A stretch of DNA of 64,000 nt from positions 1 to 64,000 of the forward strand of contig CANNBS010000005.1 in assembly GCA_947502925.1 (NCBI GenBank), given 5' to 3'. The notes under the pieces were generated by a model. It did no database searches and had not been told where the DNA came from. It saw only the letters and a program-made list of their open reading frames with translations. This stretch comes from an uncultured Marinicella sp. (GTDB taxonomy: Bacteria > Pseudomonadota > Gammaproteobacteria > Xanthomonadales > Marinicellaceae). Each line of letters starts with the position of its first letter. Position 1 is the stretch's first letter. Below, piece by piece: positions 50,804-59,493 of the stretch. A program made the position numbers and the translations under genes.

Positions 50804-51548
50804 TTTTAACGATAAAGTGGTCGTCATAACCGGTGCCAGTCGCGGCATCGGTGAAGCCGCCGCTCATCAGTTTGCCCATGCCGGTGCCACCGTGGTGGTC
50901 AGTTCACGTAAACAAGACAGTATCGATGAAGTGGCACAAGCCATTATTGAACAAGGCGGTAAAGCCCATGCCATCGTCTGCCACAACGGGGACAAAGACT
51001 CACGGCAACAACTGATTGAGCAGGTAATTGATCAATGTGGTCGCATTGATGTACTGATTAATAATGCCGCCGCCAACCCCTATTTCGGCCCGGTTTTAGA
51101 CACCGACTATGCCGCCATGAAAAAAACCATTGAAGTCAATATTGAAGGGTATTTTCACCTCAGCCAACTGGCCGGACAGCAGATGAAAAAGCAAGGCAGC
51201 GGTGTCATTATCAACACGGCATCAGTAAATGGTGCAGACCCCGCAGCCATGCAAGGCATTTATTCAGTCACCAAAACCGCCATTATGTCGATGACCCGCA
51301 GTTTTGCCAAAGAATGTGCCGCCCATGGGATTCGCGTGAACGCCATTTTACCCGGCTTAACCGACACAAAATTTGCCTCAGCACTCACCCAAAATGAAGC
51401 CATGTTAAAAATGATACTGCCGCAAATCCCGATGGGACGCATGGCGCAACCGGAAGAAATTGCTCCCGCCTATTTATTCCTGGCCAGTGACCAGGCCGCT
51501 TATATTACCGGCGTAAACTTACCGGTGGACGGCGGGTTTTTGGCTTAA
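50796..51548 (+). CDS. Short-chain dehydrogenase/reductase
   Basis: A 250-residue classical SDR with TGASRGIGEAAA, NNAAANPYFGP, catalytic Y-x3-K in YSVTKTAIMSM, and a C-terminal TGVNLPVDGGF typical of 3-oxoacyl reductase-like members. It ends the operon and could interconvert keto- and hydroxyacyl-CoA in the pathway, like LvaD (inference). Confidence 0.88.
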   Translation: MYDFNDKVVVITGASRGIGEAAAHQFAHAGATVVVSSRKQDSIDEVAQAIIEQGGKAHAIVCHNGDKDSRQQLIEQVIDQCGRIDVLINNAAANPYFGPVLDTDYAAMKKTIEVNIEGYFHLSQLAGQQMKKQGSGVIINTASVNGADPAAMQGIYSVTKTAIMSMTRSFAKECAAHGIRVNAILPGLTDTKFASALTQNEAMLKMILPQIPMGRMAQPEEIAPAYLFLASDQAAYITGVNLPVDGGFLA

Positions 51549-51630
51549 ATATTTGTTGATATAATCCTATTTCTTAGAATAATGGTTTTTTAGCGATATT
51601 AAAAATATAACCAAATTTCATTAATTTTTC

Positions 51631-51775
51631 GTAGCTGCAGGGCTGCCCTAAGGGGCCCTACTTTTGGTGCCCCTGCCTTGCCCCGCAACAGTGTATAAAT
51701 TTTGATTAAAATCATTGATTGATTTTAATGATTTATAACTATGAAACTATAGGCGCCCGCAAGGGGCGCAGCTAC
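51631..51775. repeat. Inverted-repeat element with hairpins at each end (REP/REPIN-like)
   Basis: A 145-bp stretch bounded by GTAGCTGC and GCAGCTAC lies between two convergent genes. The left end is GC-rich and partly self-complementary; the right end holds GCGCCC-GCAAG-GGGCGC; the A/T-rich middle has ATTAAAATCA-TTGAT-TGATTTTAAT with a perfect 10-bp stem. No target duplication is visible and no second copy occurs in this window. The hairpins may also end transcription from both sides. Confidence 0.45.
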
Positions 51776-51803
51776 AATAGCAGAAAATCAAAATACAATT
51801 TAT

Positions 51804-52394
51804 TCAGTCTTTCTTAGCCATAGTCACCACCCAAATACCACGAAGTTGATTGACATCAAAACCGGTGGCTTTGTCGTTTGGATAAAGTTTCTGTATGGCT
51901 TGTAAGGTCTCAGGTGCGATATCTGTTTGAGCTGAACCGTGACATTGCAGACAGAGCGGTTGGGTGACAATCGGATAATAGGCCACCATTTTATCCTCCT
52001 CTTCAAGGACTTCACCGCTGGCTTGTTCTCCGGCGGCCAATTGGGCTTTGGCCTGATTAATGTAATTGAGTTCATTGGCGTTTGGGACATTGTCCGGATT
52101 ACGATTTTTATCTGACACCCGTTTTATGTCCAGTAAATCACCGGCCACCACTGATTGGGTTAAGGGTATGGCCTGCTCATGGCAAAAATGTAATGCCCCC
52201 ACCGGCCCACTTTTCTGCATTGCTTTTTTTAAGTTACCCCCTAATTTTTGCTGTGCTTTTTGGGCGTGTTGTTGGCCCAGGCTTAAATAATCAATGGTGT
52301 CCGCTTGAGTGTCGGTTTCAGTGGATTGTTCTTTCGTTTGTGACTGGCAAGCCACTAAAAACAGGATAGTTGCAACTAACGCTAATTTTTTCAT
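51804..52394 (-). CDS. DUF3365 / Tll0287-like haem lipoprotein
   Basis: A 196-residue protein starting at MKKLALVAT (in-frame starts further upstream would overlap the preceding gene). It has a lipobox (FLVAC, lipidated C16), then a low-complexity linker and a DUF3365 domain with GALHFCHEQA and a single c-type haem motif CLQCH. The family includes the cyanobacterial haem protein Tll0287, with proposed redox or gas sensing. It is 8 bp downstream of the metallo-hydrolase gene, pointing to a shared sulfur or redox function (inference). Confidence 0.82.
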   Translation of the reverse strand: MKKLALVATILFLVACQSQTKEQSTETDTQADTIDYLSLGQQHAQKAQQKLGGNLKKAMQKSGPVGALHFCHEQAIPLTQSVVAGDLLDIKRVSDKNRNPDNVPNANELNYINQAKAQLAAGEQASGEVLEEEDKMVAYYPIVTQPLCLQCHGSAQTDIAPETLQAIQKLYPNDKATGFDVNQLRGIWVVTMAKKD

Positions 52395-52401
52395 AATTTT
52401 C

Positions 52402-53256
52402 TCATAGTTTATTAATGGGGATTTTAATAAATTGTGTGCCCTGCTCAGACACCGCACCAAAACCACCCAGACGCATGTTGGTTTGAATAGACGGTAGAAT
52501 TAATTTCGGTACTGATAAAGTGGCATCACGTTGCTGGCGTTTTTCGGTATATTCAGCCAATGATGTTCCATCACGCAGCATTTTATTGTGTTTCTTTTGT
52601 TCTGCCACGGTAAAACTTGTGCGAGGTTGTTCACCTTCATCAGGATAATCATGACATAAATACATGACCGTCTCATCGGGCAAGGCATACAGCTTTTGAA
52701 TTGATTCATACATCTGCTCAGCACTGCCACCCGGGAAATCAACCCGCGCCGTGCCGCCATCCGGCGCAAACAAAGTATCACCGACAAAAACCGCATCTTC
52801 AATATAATAACTGGCACAGGCCGGTGTGTGTCCAGGCGTATGCATAACGCGACCGGATAATTCGCCAATTTGGAACGTATCTCCGTCTTCAAACAAACAA
52901 TCAAACTGAGAACCATCCATGGCGGTATCATGCGCCGTTTCAAAAACCGGTACCCAGTGCTTAAGTACTTTGACAATACCCGAGCCAATACCGGTTTGGC
53001 CGCCCACCTTACCTTTTAAATAATGTGTGGCACTGATATGATCAGCATGAATATGGGTTTCTAACAAATACCCCACTGTTAGATTCTGTGCCTTAATATA
53101 GTCAATCACTTCAGCCACCGATTCTGTGCTGTAACGGGCGGCATCCTGATCATAATCCAACACCGGATCAATCACCGCGCATTGTCGGGTACTTTCATCC
53201 ACCACCACATAGGTCCAGGTGGATGTATCTTGATGGTAAAAAGATTCGACGTGCAT
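52402..53256 (-). CDS. MBL-fold persulfide-dioxygenase-like enzyme
   Basis: A 284-residue metallo-beta-lactamase-fold protein: H68-x-H70-x-D72-H73 (THIHADH), HTPGHTPACASYY, and CHDYPDEG. These match the ETHE1/Blh persulfide dioxygenase group, which oxidises glutathione persulfide with one iron; no rhodanese domain is attached. It lies downstream of cystathionine-cleaving genes that can generate sulfide or persulfide. It appears to have its own promoter at 53285-53313. Confidence 0.85.
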   Translation of the reverse strand: MHVESFYHQDTSTWTYVVVDESTRQCAVIDPVLDYDQDAARYSTESVAEVIDYIKAQNLTVGYLLETHIHADHISATHYLKGKVGGQTGIGSGIVKVLKHWVPVFETAHDTAMDGSQFDCLFEDGDTFQIGELSGRVMHTPGHTPACASYYIEDAVFVGDTLFAPDGGTARVDFPGGSAEQMYESIQKLYALPDETVMYLCHDYPDEGEQPRTSFTVAEQKKHNKMLRDGTSLAEYTEKRQQRDATLSVPKLILPSIQTNMRLGGFGAVSEQGTQFIKIPINKL

Positions 53257-53284
53257 ATAAATTCAGCTAATATATAAGTTATTT

Positions 53285-53313
53285 ATTATATTATAAAGTA
53301 GTGACTTTTTCAA
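53285..53313 (-). promoter_or_regulatory. Sigma70-type promoter of the MBL-fold gene
   Basis: On the minus strand TTGAAA (53313-53308) and TATAAT (53290-53285) are separated by 17 bp, ending 28 bp before the ATG at 53256. The -35 box overlaps the stop of the aldo/keto reductase gene. The surrounding A/T-rich near-palindrome could hold an operator. Confidence 0.55.
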
Positions 53314-54230
53314 GCCGTGTGAATATTTTTTTGTGCTTGTTGTATGCGTCGCAGATAATCTGGTGACAAAGACCGTCCACTGACTTCAGCCAGTTGTTGA
53401 ATGTGCTCAGACGAGGTGCTCCCCACCAAAGCAGAGGAAAAACCTGTTTTATTGAGCACATAGCTCAAAGCCAATTGGGTTGCACTCAAGTCAGGATGAC
53501 TGTTAAGAAAGTCAAAATGCCTGGCAGCCTCTAATTGCGACCGGTTATTTTTATAAGCCCGCAGTTTGTACCACAGGTTTTTTAAACCGAAAGATTGCTG
53601 CCAGTCGCGGCTGTATAAAGCGCCGCCCAGTGCACCCGCCACAACCACATCCATGCCACAAGTTCGACTTTTACTTATGGTTTGGAGCTGATGTGGTTTA
53701 AAGACATTAAAATCGGTCATCAAAACATCAAACTGATAACTTTCCAGGGTCAGTTGAATGATATCCGGATTAAAACTATTAACCCCGACCAGCGCCACTT
53801 TACCGGCTTGTTTCAAATCATCCAGTACCTGATAAACCTGGTCGCTAAAATCTTCTGGATTGGGGCCATGCAGAAACAGAACGGATAACTGTTCAACGCC
53901 TAACCGTATTAAGCTGCGCTCACAGGAATGACGAATCGCCTGGGGTGTAAAATCCTTATACAAGCGACCGAACCGACCCACTTCAGTGCCAACTTTACTG
54001 CTGATAACTAAATCATCCGTTGCCTGATTTTTAAGCACACGACCTAAACGCTGTTCGGCGTGACCGCCTGAATAACTGGCACCGGTGTCTAAATAATTAA
54101 TGCCTTGTTCAAGCGCTGTGTGCACAACCCAGGCGGCTTGTTGCTCACTAAAATGCTTTTTACCCCAGTAACTGGCACAGCCCAAGCCCACTTCTGAGAC
54201 CTGATAATGTGCCAATTGTCGAAACCGCAT
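53310..54230 (-). CDS. Aldo/keto reductase
   Basis: A 306-residue TIM-barrel NADPH oxidoreductase: N-terminal VGLGCASYWG, catalytic Asp/Tyr region NYLDTGASYSGGHAEQRLG, and VISSKVG strand. Members reduce aldehydes or sugars; no substrate can be assigned. It lies 4 bp after the cystathionine gene, so it is probably in that operon. Confidence 0.85.
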   Translation of the reverse strand: MRFRQLAHYQVSEVGLGCASYWGKKHFSEQQAAWVVHTALEQGINYLDTGASYSGGHAEQRLGRVLKNQATDDLVISSKVGTEVGRFGRLYKDFTPQAIRHSCERSLIRLGVEQLSVLFLHGPNPEDFSDQVYQVLDDLKQAGKVALVGVNSFNPDIIQLTLESYQFDVLMTDFNVFKPHQLQTISKSRTCGMDVVVAGALGGALYSRDWQQSFGLKNLWYKLRAYKNNRSQLEAARHFDFLNSHPDLSATQLALSYVLNKTGFSSALVGSTSSEHIQQLAEVSGRSLSPDYLRRIQQAQKNIHTA

Positions 54231-54234
54231 GTCA

Positions 54235-55416
54235 TCAGCCTAAGGCGTAATCGAGATCAGCCTGCAAATCTTCAACATCTTCAATGCCCACAGATAATCT
54301 CACCAGATTATCCGTGATACCAATTTGCGCCCGTTGTTCAGCGGGGACTGCCGCATGGGTCATAATCGCCGGATGATTAATCAAACTCTCAATACCACCC
54401 AGCGATTCAGCCAAAGCGAATAAATGACATCGCTCCATCATGGTACGTGTTTCAGCCAGGCCGCCTTTAATTAAAACGGTAATCATGCCGCCAAAACCGG
54501 ACATTTGCTGTTTCGCCAGTTCATGTTGCGGATGGGATTTTAGCCCGGGGTATATCACCTTTTCTACCCGGCTGTCCTGTTCTAGCCATTGGGCTAAATG
54601 CATCGCATTTGAACAATGTTTATCCATGCGTAAGGGCAACGTTTTAAATCCGCGCAGGGCCTGATAACTGTCAAAAGCACCCGCCACAGCACCAATTGAA
54701 TTTTGTAAAAAAGCCATCTTTTCGGCTAAGCTTTGATTATTCACCACCACCATGCCACCCACCATGTCTGAATGACCGTTTATAAATTTAGTGGCTGAGT
54801 GCATGATAATGTCCGCACCTAAATCCAAAGGCTTTTGTAAATACGGGGAGGCAAAGGTATTATCAACCACCACCAATAATTTATGGGCTTTGGCAAAATC
54901 ACAGACCTTTTTGATATCGACGATCTTCAGCATTGGATTGGTGGGTGTTTCCACCCAAATCATGCGGGTGTTGTCTTTTAGATACTTCTCTAAGTTATCC
55001 GCTTCAACCGTTAAATCCACATAATCAAACTCAAGATGTGCGCTGCGTTCCCGAACCTGCCTGAATAAACGATTGGTGCCACCATACAAATCGTCCATTG
55101 AAATAATGTGATCGCCTGAATCCAGTAACTCTACAATGGTTGAAGTGGCAGCCATACCTGATGCAAACGCAAAACCATGACTACCGTTTTCCATCGCCGC
55201 CACACCACGTTCATAAGCATAACGGGTGGGGTTATGCGACCTGGAGTATTCAAACCCCTGATGATCACCCGGACTTTTTTGTAAATATGTCGAGGTGGTG
55301 TAAATCGGTGGCATCACCGCACCGGTGGTCGGGTCCGGGTACTGACCGGCATGAATGGCTTTGGTTTGTGGGCCAAATTGTTGTTGATCTTTCTTATATT
55401 CGTTGTTGTGTGACAT
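54235..55416 (-). CDS. Cystathionine gamma-lyase/gamma-synthase family PLP enzyme
   Basis: A 393-residue Cys/Met-metabolism PLP enzyme. PPIYTTSTYLQ, FEYSRSHNPTR, ASGMAATSTI and the Schiff-base Lys in HSATKFINGHSD are typical. The same fold covers gamma-lyase and gamma-synthase activity, and these cannot be told apart safely from sequence. Adjacency to cystathionine beta-synthase (8 bp) favours the gamma-lyase role, making cysteine from homocysteine by reverse transsulfuration. Confidence 0.9.
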   Translation of the reverse strand: MSHNNEYKKDQQQFGPQTKAIHAGQYPDPTTGAVMPPIYTTSTYLQKSPGDHQGFEYSRSHNPTRYAYERGVAAMENGSHGFAFASGMAATSTIVELLDSGDHIISMDDLYGGTNRLFRQVRERSAHLEFDYVDLTVEADNLEKYLKDNTRMIWVETPTNPMLKIVDIKKVCDFAKAHKLLVVVDNTFASPYLQKPLDLGADIIMHSATKFINGHSDMVGGMVVVNNQSLAEKMAFLQNSIGAVAGAFDSYQALRGFKTLPLRMDKHCSNAMHLAQWLEQDSRVEKVIYPGLKSHPQHELAKQQMSGFGGMITVLIKGGLAETRTMMERCHLFALAESLGGIESLINHPAIMTHAAVPAEQRAQIGITDNLVRLSVGIEDVEDLQADLDYALG

Positions 55417-55423
55417 AAAATTC

Positions 55424-56800
55424 CTATTGGTTTTGGTCTGAACGACGTAAATAATTAAGTAAATCGATGCGGGTAATCAGTCCTAAAAATTCATCATCTT
55501 GTTTAACAATGGCGACACGACCGGATTCAAACACCGGTAATAATTCTTTAAGGTCAGATTTGACGTCTAAAAACTCAAGTTGATCGGTCATGGCCGATGA
55601 CACACTGTTTTTAAAAGCCTCAGCATGATCAAACACCGTCAACAGCACATCCGATTCATCGATAATACCAACAATTTCATTGTCTTCCATGACTGGTAAT
55701 TGCGACACATCGTAAAGCTTCATGCGTTGATAGACATCCGCCAGGGTTTCATCGGGACGCATCACAATGGTGTCATTATTCTGATACGGCCTGGCAATCA
55801 GATCACGTAAGTCGCCATGAACCGTGGTTTCCATATAACCATTATCCATCATCCAGTAATCGTTATACATTTTAGACAAGTACTTATTACCGGTATCGCA
55901 GACGATGGCCACCACTTTTTTCGGTTCAGTGGCTGACTGGCAATAATTCAGCGCCGCCTGCAATATGGTGCCGGTTGATGAGCCGCCGAGAATACCCTCT
56001 TTGGACAATAATTCTCGACCCATGTGGAAACTTTCTTCATCACTCACTGCATAGGCTTTAGTGACATGAGAAAAGTCACTGATGGTCGGCAGAAAGTCTT
56101 CACCAATGCCCTCCACTTTCCAGCTGCCGCTTTTGTCACTTAAGGTGCCTTCATTTATGTATTCGGCCAGAATACTGCCCACCGGATCGGCTAAAATCAA
56201 TTCAGTTTTAGCCTGCTTTTCATCAATATACTGACTCAAACCGGTGACCGTTCCGCTGGAGCCGACCCCAAATACGATGGCATCCACCTGATTGTCCAGT
56301 TGTTCAAACATTTCCGGGGCTGTGTTTTGATAATGGGCTTTGGGATTATCGGGATTTCCGAATTGATTAATAAAATAAGCCCCCGGCGTTTCATCGGCAA
56401 TGGTTTGCGCCAGATCCTGATAGTATTGCGGGTGACCTTTTGCCACATCAGAACGGGTCAAAACGATTTCAGCGCCCATGGCTTTAAGGTTAAAGATTTT
56501 CTCTTTACTCATTTTATCCGGAATCACCAGAATCAGTTGATAACCCTTTTGCGCCGCAACCAGCGCCAAACCAATCCCGGTATTACCGGCCGTGCCTTCC
56601 ACCAGGGTGTCACCGGGCTTAATTTTACCGGCTTTTTCAGCCTCTTCGATCATGGTTAAACCAATACGGTCTTTAATCGACCCACCGGGGTTCATGTTTT
56701 CTAATTTTAAATACAATTCACATGGACCGGTGTCCAAATGATTGACTTTTACCATAGGCGTGCGGCCGATTAAATCGACCACTGAATTTACGACTTGCAT
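55424..56800 (-). CDS. Cystathionine beta-synthase
   Basis: A 458-residue PLP enzyme. Residues 1-315 form the catalytic domain, with PLP lysine K43 in GGSIKDRIG, EGTAGNTGIGLA, and the GSSGTVTG phosphate cup; residues about 330-455 are a paired CBS (Bateman) domain, as in yeast and many bacterial enzymes. The N-terminal haem domain of the human enzyme is missing. It condenses serine and homocysteine to cystathionine and can release H2S. First of the transsulfuration genes, 12 bp after the ompA-like gene. Confidence 0.92.
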   Translation of the reverse strand: MQVVNSVVDLIGRTPMVKVNHLDTGPCELYLKLENMNPGGSIKDRIGLTMIEEAEKAGKIKPGDTLVEGTAGNTGIGLALVAAQKGYQLILVIPDKMSKEKIFNLKAMGAEIVLTRSDVAKGHPQYYQDLAQTIADETPGAYFINQFGNPDNPKAHYQNTAPEMFEQLDNQVDAIVFGVGSSGTVTGLSQYIDEKQAKTELILADPVGSILAEYINEGTLSDKSGSWKVEGIGEDFLPTISDFSHVTKAYAVSDEESFHMGRELLSKEGILGGSSTGTILQAALNYCQSATEPKKVVAIVCDTGNKYLSKMYNDYWMMDNGYMETTVHGDLRDLIARPYQNNDTIVMRPDETLADVYQRMKLYDVSQLPVMEDNEIVGIIDESDVLLTVFDHAEAFKNSVSSAMTDQLEFLDVKSDLKELLPVFESGRVAIVKQDDEFLGLITRIDLLNYLRRSDQNQ

Positions 56801-56812
56801 GAGTTTCTCAGA

Positions 56813-57775
56813 TTACTTTAAAAGAATAATTTCAACCCGGCGATTTTTAGCTTTACCGGCTTCGGTATTGTTGCTTGCCACGGGATGCGCCTCACCCTGG
56901 CCGATGGCGGATATGCGCTCGGCTGCGATACCATTTTGAATTAACAATTGTTTAACTGCATCGGCACGTTTTTTAGATAGTTTTTCATTCAAATCTTCAC
57001 TGCCACTGGAATCAGTGTGGCCTTCTATTCGAATATTTCGGTTAGGATAATTGTTGATAAATTGCATCACCCGGTCAAAATTATCCACTGCGGCTTGTTT
57101 TAAATTGGCTGAACCGGAAGCAAATACAAAATCACCCAAAGTCATCATTAAACCGGCGTCCGTTTCTTTCGCCACCAGTGATTCAAGTTGCATCCGCAAC
57201 GCTTCAATCTCGGCAAAAGCTAAATCGGCTTCTTCTTTGGCCAGCGCCGCCACTTTCTCCTGTGCCTTGGCATAAGCTTGTGCCGCTTCCAGTTCGGCCT
57301 GTGTCATCTCGGCTTCGCTGGCTTTCTGATTGGCTAACTCAAGCGCCGTTTGTTTCTCCTGTCGAGCGCGCTCAGCTTCTTCAGCATGTAATTTAATCAA
57401 CAATTGTGCCCGGTCGGCTTCCATGCGCGCCAGTTGCGCTTCTGCTTTAAGGGTTTGCATATTGACCGTCTGTAAGTGGGCTTCAGTTTCTTTTAGGGCA
57501 TCCTCTAAGTAAGCAGATTCGGCAGTCATTTTGGCTTTGGTTAAATGATAACGGGCCATATAAACACCATGATTTTTAACCTCACCGCGCTGATTGTAAA
57601 GCGCTTCAATGGCTGCTTTGGCCTGCGCTTTTTCTGCTTTGGCATAGGGTTTATATTTTTGCTGGGTAATAAAATTATCAAACTCAATCCGTAATGATTC
57701 CAGCTCTAAATTTTCTTTAGCGATTAACACACTAAAAAAACCGGTTAAAACAACAAGAACAACAATTTTTTTCAT
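56813..57775 (-). CDS. OmpA-family peptidoglycan-binding protein with long helical domain
   Basis: A 320-residue envelope protein: signal peptide (about 1-19), a long charged coiled-coil (about 30-200) rich in A, E and K, and a C-terminal OmpA domain with DFVFASGSANL, IEGHTDSSGSEDLN, and ASNNTEAGKAKNRRVEI. The OmpA domain binds diaminopimelate in peptidoglycan. It overlaps the DUF4398 lipoprotein gene by 4 nt; in other bacteria DUF4398 and OmpA domains occur fused in one chain. Confidence 0.88.
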   Translation of the reverse strand: MKKIVVLVVLTGFFSVLIAKENLELESLRIEFDNFITQQKYKPYAKAEKAQAKAAIEALYNQRGEVKNHGVYMARYHLTKAKMTAESAYLEDALKETEAHLQTVNMQTLKAEAQLARMEADRAQLLIKLHAEEAERARQEKQTALELANQKASEAEMTQAELEAAQAYAKAQEKVAALAKEEADLAFAEIEALRMQLESLVAKETDAGLMMTLGDFVFASGSANLKQAAVDNFDRVMQFINNYPNRNIRIEGHTDSSGSEDLNEKLSKKRADAVKQLLIQNGIAAERISAIGQGEAHPVASNNTEAGKAKNRRVEIILLK

Positions 57776-58179
57776 GGTAATTGTGCCTCCAATTGTTGCA
57801 GGTATGTTCTGGCTGCGGATAACTCATCCCGTTTATCGAGCAGTTTTTGATTAAGCCCATTAACCTCAGCCCGTAATCGGGCAATGGTCATATCAGCACG
57901 AATTTGTTGTGTTAACCGCGCTTCTTCGCGGATATCTCCGTTGGCTTTGGCCTGTTTAGCACGCTGCAGTTTTTCTGTGATAAATTTCATTTCCATGGGT
58001 GCGGCATCAGCCACCTCGGACTTTTTAATGTCTTCAACCTGTTGCTGTAATTGATAAAAAGTGTCTTCATTAATATCTATCACAGTGGGTGGCGTACATG
58101 CGACCAAAAAGGTCACAATCAGAAAACACAGGACAAAATTCATCCGTTTTAGCGTTTTTATGGTCATATTTTGCTTCAT
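57772..58179 (-). CDS. DUF4398 family lipoprotein
   Basis: A 135-residue protein with a lipobox (FLVAC, lipidated C28) and a helical DUF4398 domain (APMEMKFITEKLQRAKQAKANGD region). It probably works with the OmpA-family protein encoded directly downstream (4-nt overlap), linking outer membrane and cell wall. Function is not established. Divergent from the lytic transglycosylase gene. Confidence 0.82.
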   Translation of the reverse strand: MKQNMTIKTLKRMNFVLCFLIVTFLVACTPPTVIDINEDTFYQLQQQVEDIKKSEVADAAPMEMKFITEKLQRAKQAKANGDIREEARLTQQIRADMTIARLRAEVNGLNQKLLDKRDELSAARTYLQQLEAQLP

Positions 58180-58183
58180 CAGT

Positions 58184-58213
58184 TTGTTAAAAGCCGTTGA
58201 AATAAATTATAAT
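58184..58213 (+). promoter_or_regulatory. Promoter upstream of the lytic transglycosylase gene
   Basis: TTGTTA (58184-58189) and TATAAT (58208-58213) are 18 bp apart, 44 bp before the ATG at 58258. The near-palindromic AATTATAATT also offers a -10 in the opposite direction for the DUF4398 gene. Confidence 0.45.
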
Positions 58214-58257
58214 TCAGCCATGATAATCAGTAATACTTTAAAACACAAGCCGTTAAC

Positions 58258-58986
58258 ATGACATATAAGCCACCCTCATTTAAATCCTTAAACGGCGTTC
58301 ATCAAAAGCTTTCCTTCGTGCTTTTGGCCGTTCTGTGCCTGTTAAGTTTTGGCTTTGTATCCGCACAGGCCGGTAATATGAAAGTTTATAAGCATGTGGA
58401 TGCGCAGGGAATTATACACTACTCATCAAAAAAACCGAGGGGCAAATCCTATCATATTCTGAACATCCGCTGTCCTGAATGTTCTGAGTGGCGTAACAGC
58501 GTTGATTGGAAAAACACACCATTAATAACCGATTTATACCAAACTGAAATTGAGCACGCAGCCAAACATCACGGCGTTGAAAAGGCACTGTTACAAGCGG
58601 TTATTCATGCGGAATCGGCTTACAAAGCGGCCGCGGTTTCATCTGCCGGTGCACAAGGCCTGATGCAACTGATGCCATTGACCCAAAAAACCTATGCCGT
58701 CAACAACCCCTTTGATGCCAAACAAAACATCTTAGGCGGCGCCGCTTACCTAAGGCACCTTAAAAACAATTATAAAAATATGGACATTTATTTGGCCGCT
58801 TATAACTCCGGCGAAACTGCGGTGGAACGTTATGGCCGTCAGATTCCACCGTTTCCTGAAACCAGAGAATATGTCCGACGGGTCAAAATACTTTATGGCC
58901 GATACAAACAAAATCAGCAACGCTTAAATGCCATCAATAACAACCGGGTTATGGCCACCGGCGCCAGCGCCGGATCTGCTCCTTAA
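58258..58986 (+). CDS. Lytic transglycosylase with DUF4124-like N-terminus
   Basis: A 242-residue secreted muramidase: signal peptide (about 16-38), a DUF4124-like segment (MKVYKHVDAQGIIHYSS), then a family-1 SLT domain (about 95-215) with catalytic E119 in HAESAY, GAQGLMQLMP and AAYNSGETAVERYG. It cleaves peptidoglycan glycan strands to 1,6-anhydro ends. Four bases overlap the convergent tadA gene. Confidence 0.92.
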   Translation: MTYKPPSFKSLNGVHQKLSFVLLAVLCLLSFGFVSAQAGNMKVYKHVDAQGIIHYSSKKPRGKSYHILNIRCPECSEWRNSVDWKNTPLITDLYQTEIEHAAKHHGVEKALLQAVIHAESAYKAAAVSSAGAQGLMQLMPLTQKTYAVNNPFDAKQNILGGAAYLRHLKNNYKNMDIYLAAYNSGETAVERYGRQIPPFPETREYVRRVKILYGRYKQNQQRLNAINNNRVMATGASAGSAP

Positions 58987-59471
58987 TCCTTTTGTTTTTT
59001 TAACGCCCGTTTGGCCCGAAAAAAATCCTGTAACACCCGGCTACATTCAGTCGCCAACACACCACCCTGATAATCAACGCGGTGGTTATGGTAAGGACGA
59101 TCAAATAAATGATCAACCGTTTCAACCACACCAGTCTTTGGATCGGCTGCACCAAACACCAGCCGCTCAATGCGTGCATGAATCAGCGCACCTGCGCACA
59201 TCACACAAGGCTCCAGAGTCACATACAAAGTACATCCGGGCAAGCGATAATTGTTCAATACTTTGGCTGCCTGCTTTAAAGCCATCATTTCTGCATGGGC
59301 GCTTGGATCATTATGGCTAATTTGTTTATTGTGCGTTTCTGCGATGACTTCATCCTGATAAACAACAACCGCCCCTACAGGCACCTCATCCAACTCAGCC
59401 GCCAACCCAGCCTGCTGCAAAGCTAACTGCATAAAATGAGCATCTTTTTTAAAAGAATTATGGCTATTCAT
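58983..59471 (-). CDS. tadA: tRNA-specific adenosine deaminase
   Basis: A 162-residue zinc deaminase that makes inosine-34 in tRNA-Arg(ACG). The active site HAE (SAHAEMMAL) and zinc motif PCVMC (TLEPCVMCAGAL) are intact, with FGAADPKTG typical of TadA. Placed next to guaA/guaB, a recurrent gammaproteobacterial location. Confidence 0.95.
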   Translation of the reverse strand: MNSHNSFKKDAHFMQLALQQAGLAAELDEVPVGAVVVYQDEVIAETHNKQISHNDPSAHAEMMALKQAAKVLNNYRLPGCTLYVTLEPCVMCAGALIHARIERLVFGAADPKTGVVETVDHLFDRPYHNHRVDYQGGVLATECSRVLQDFFRAKRALKKQKD

Positions 59472-59493
59472 CAGATAAACGTCAAATCACTAA

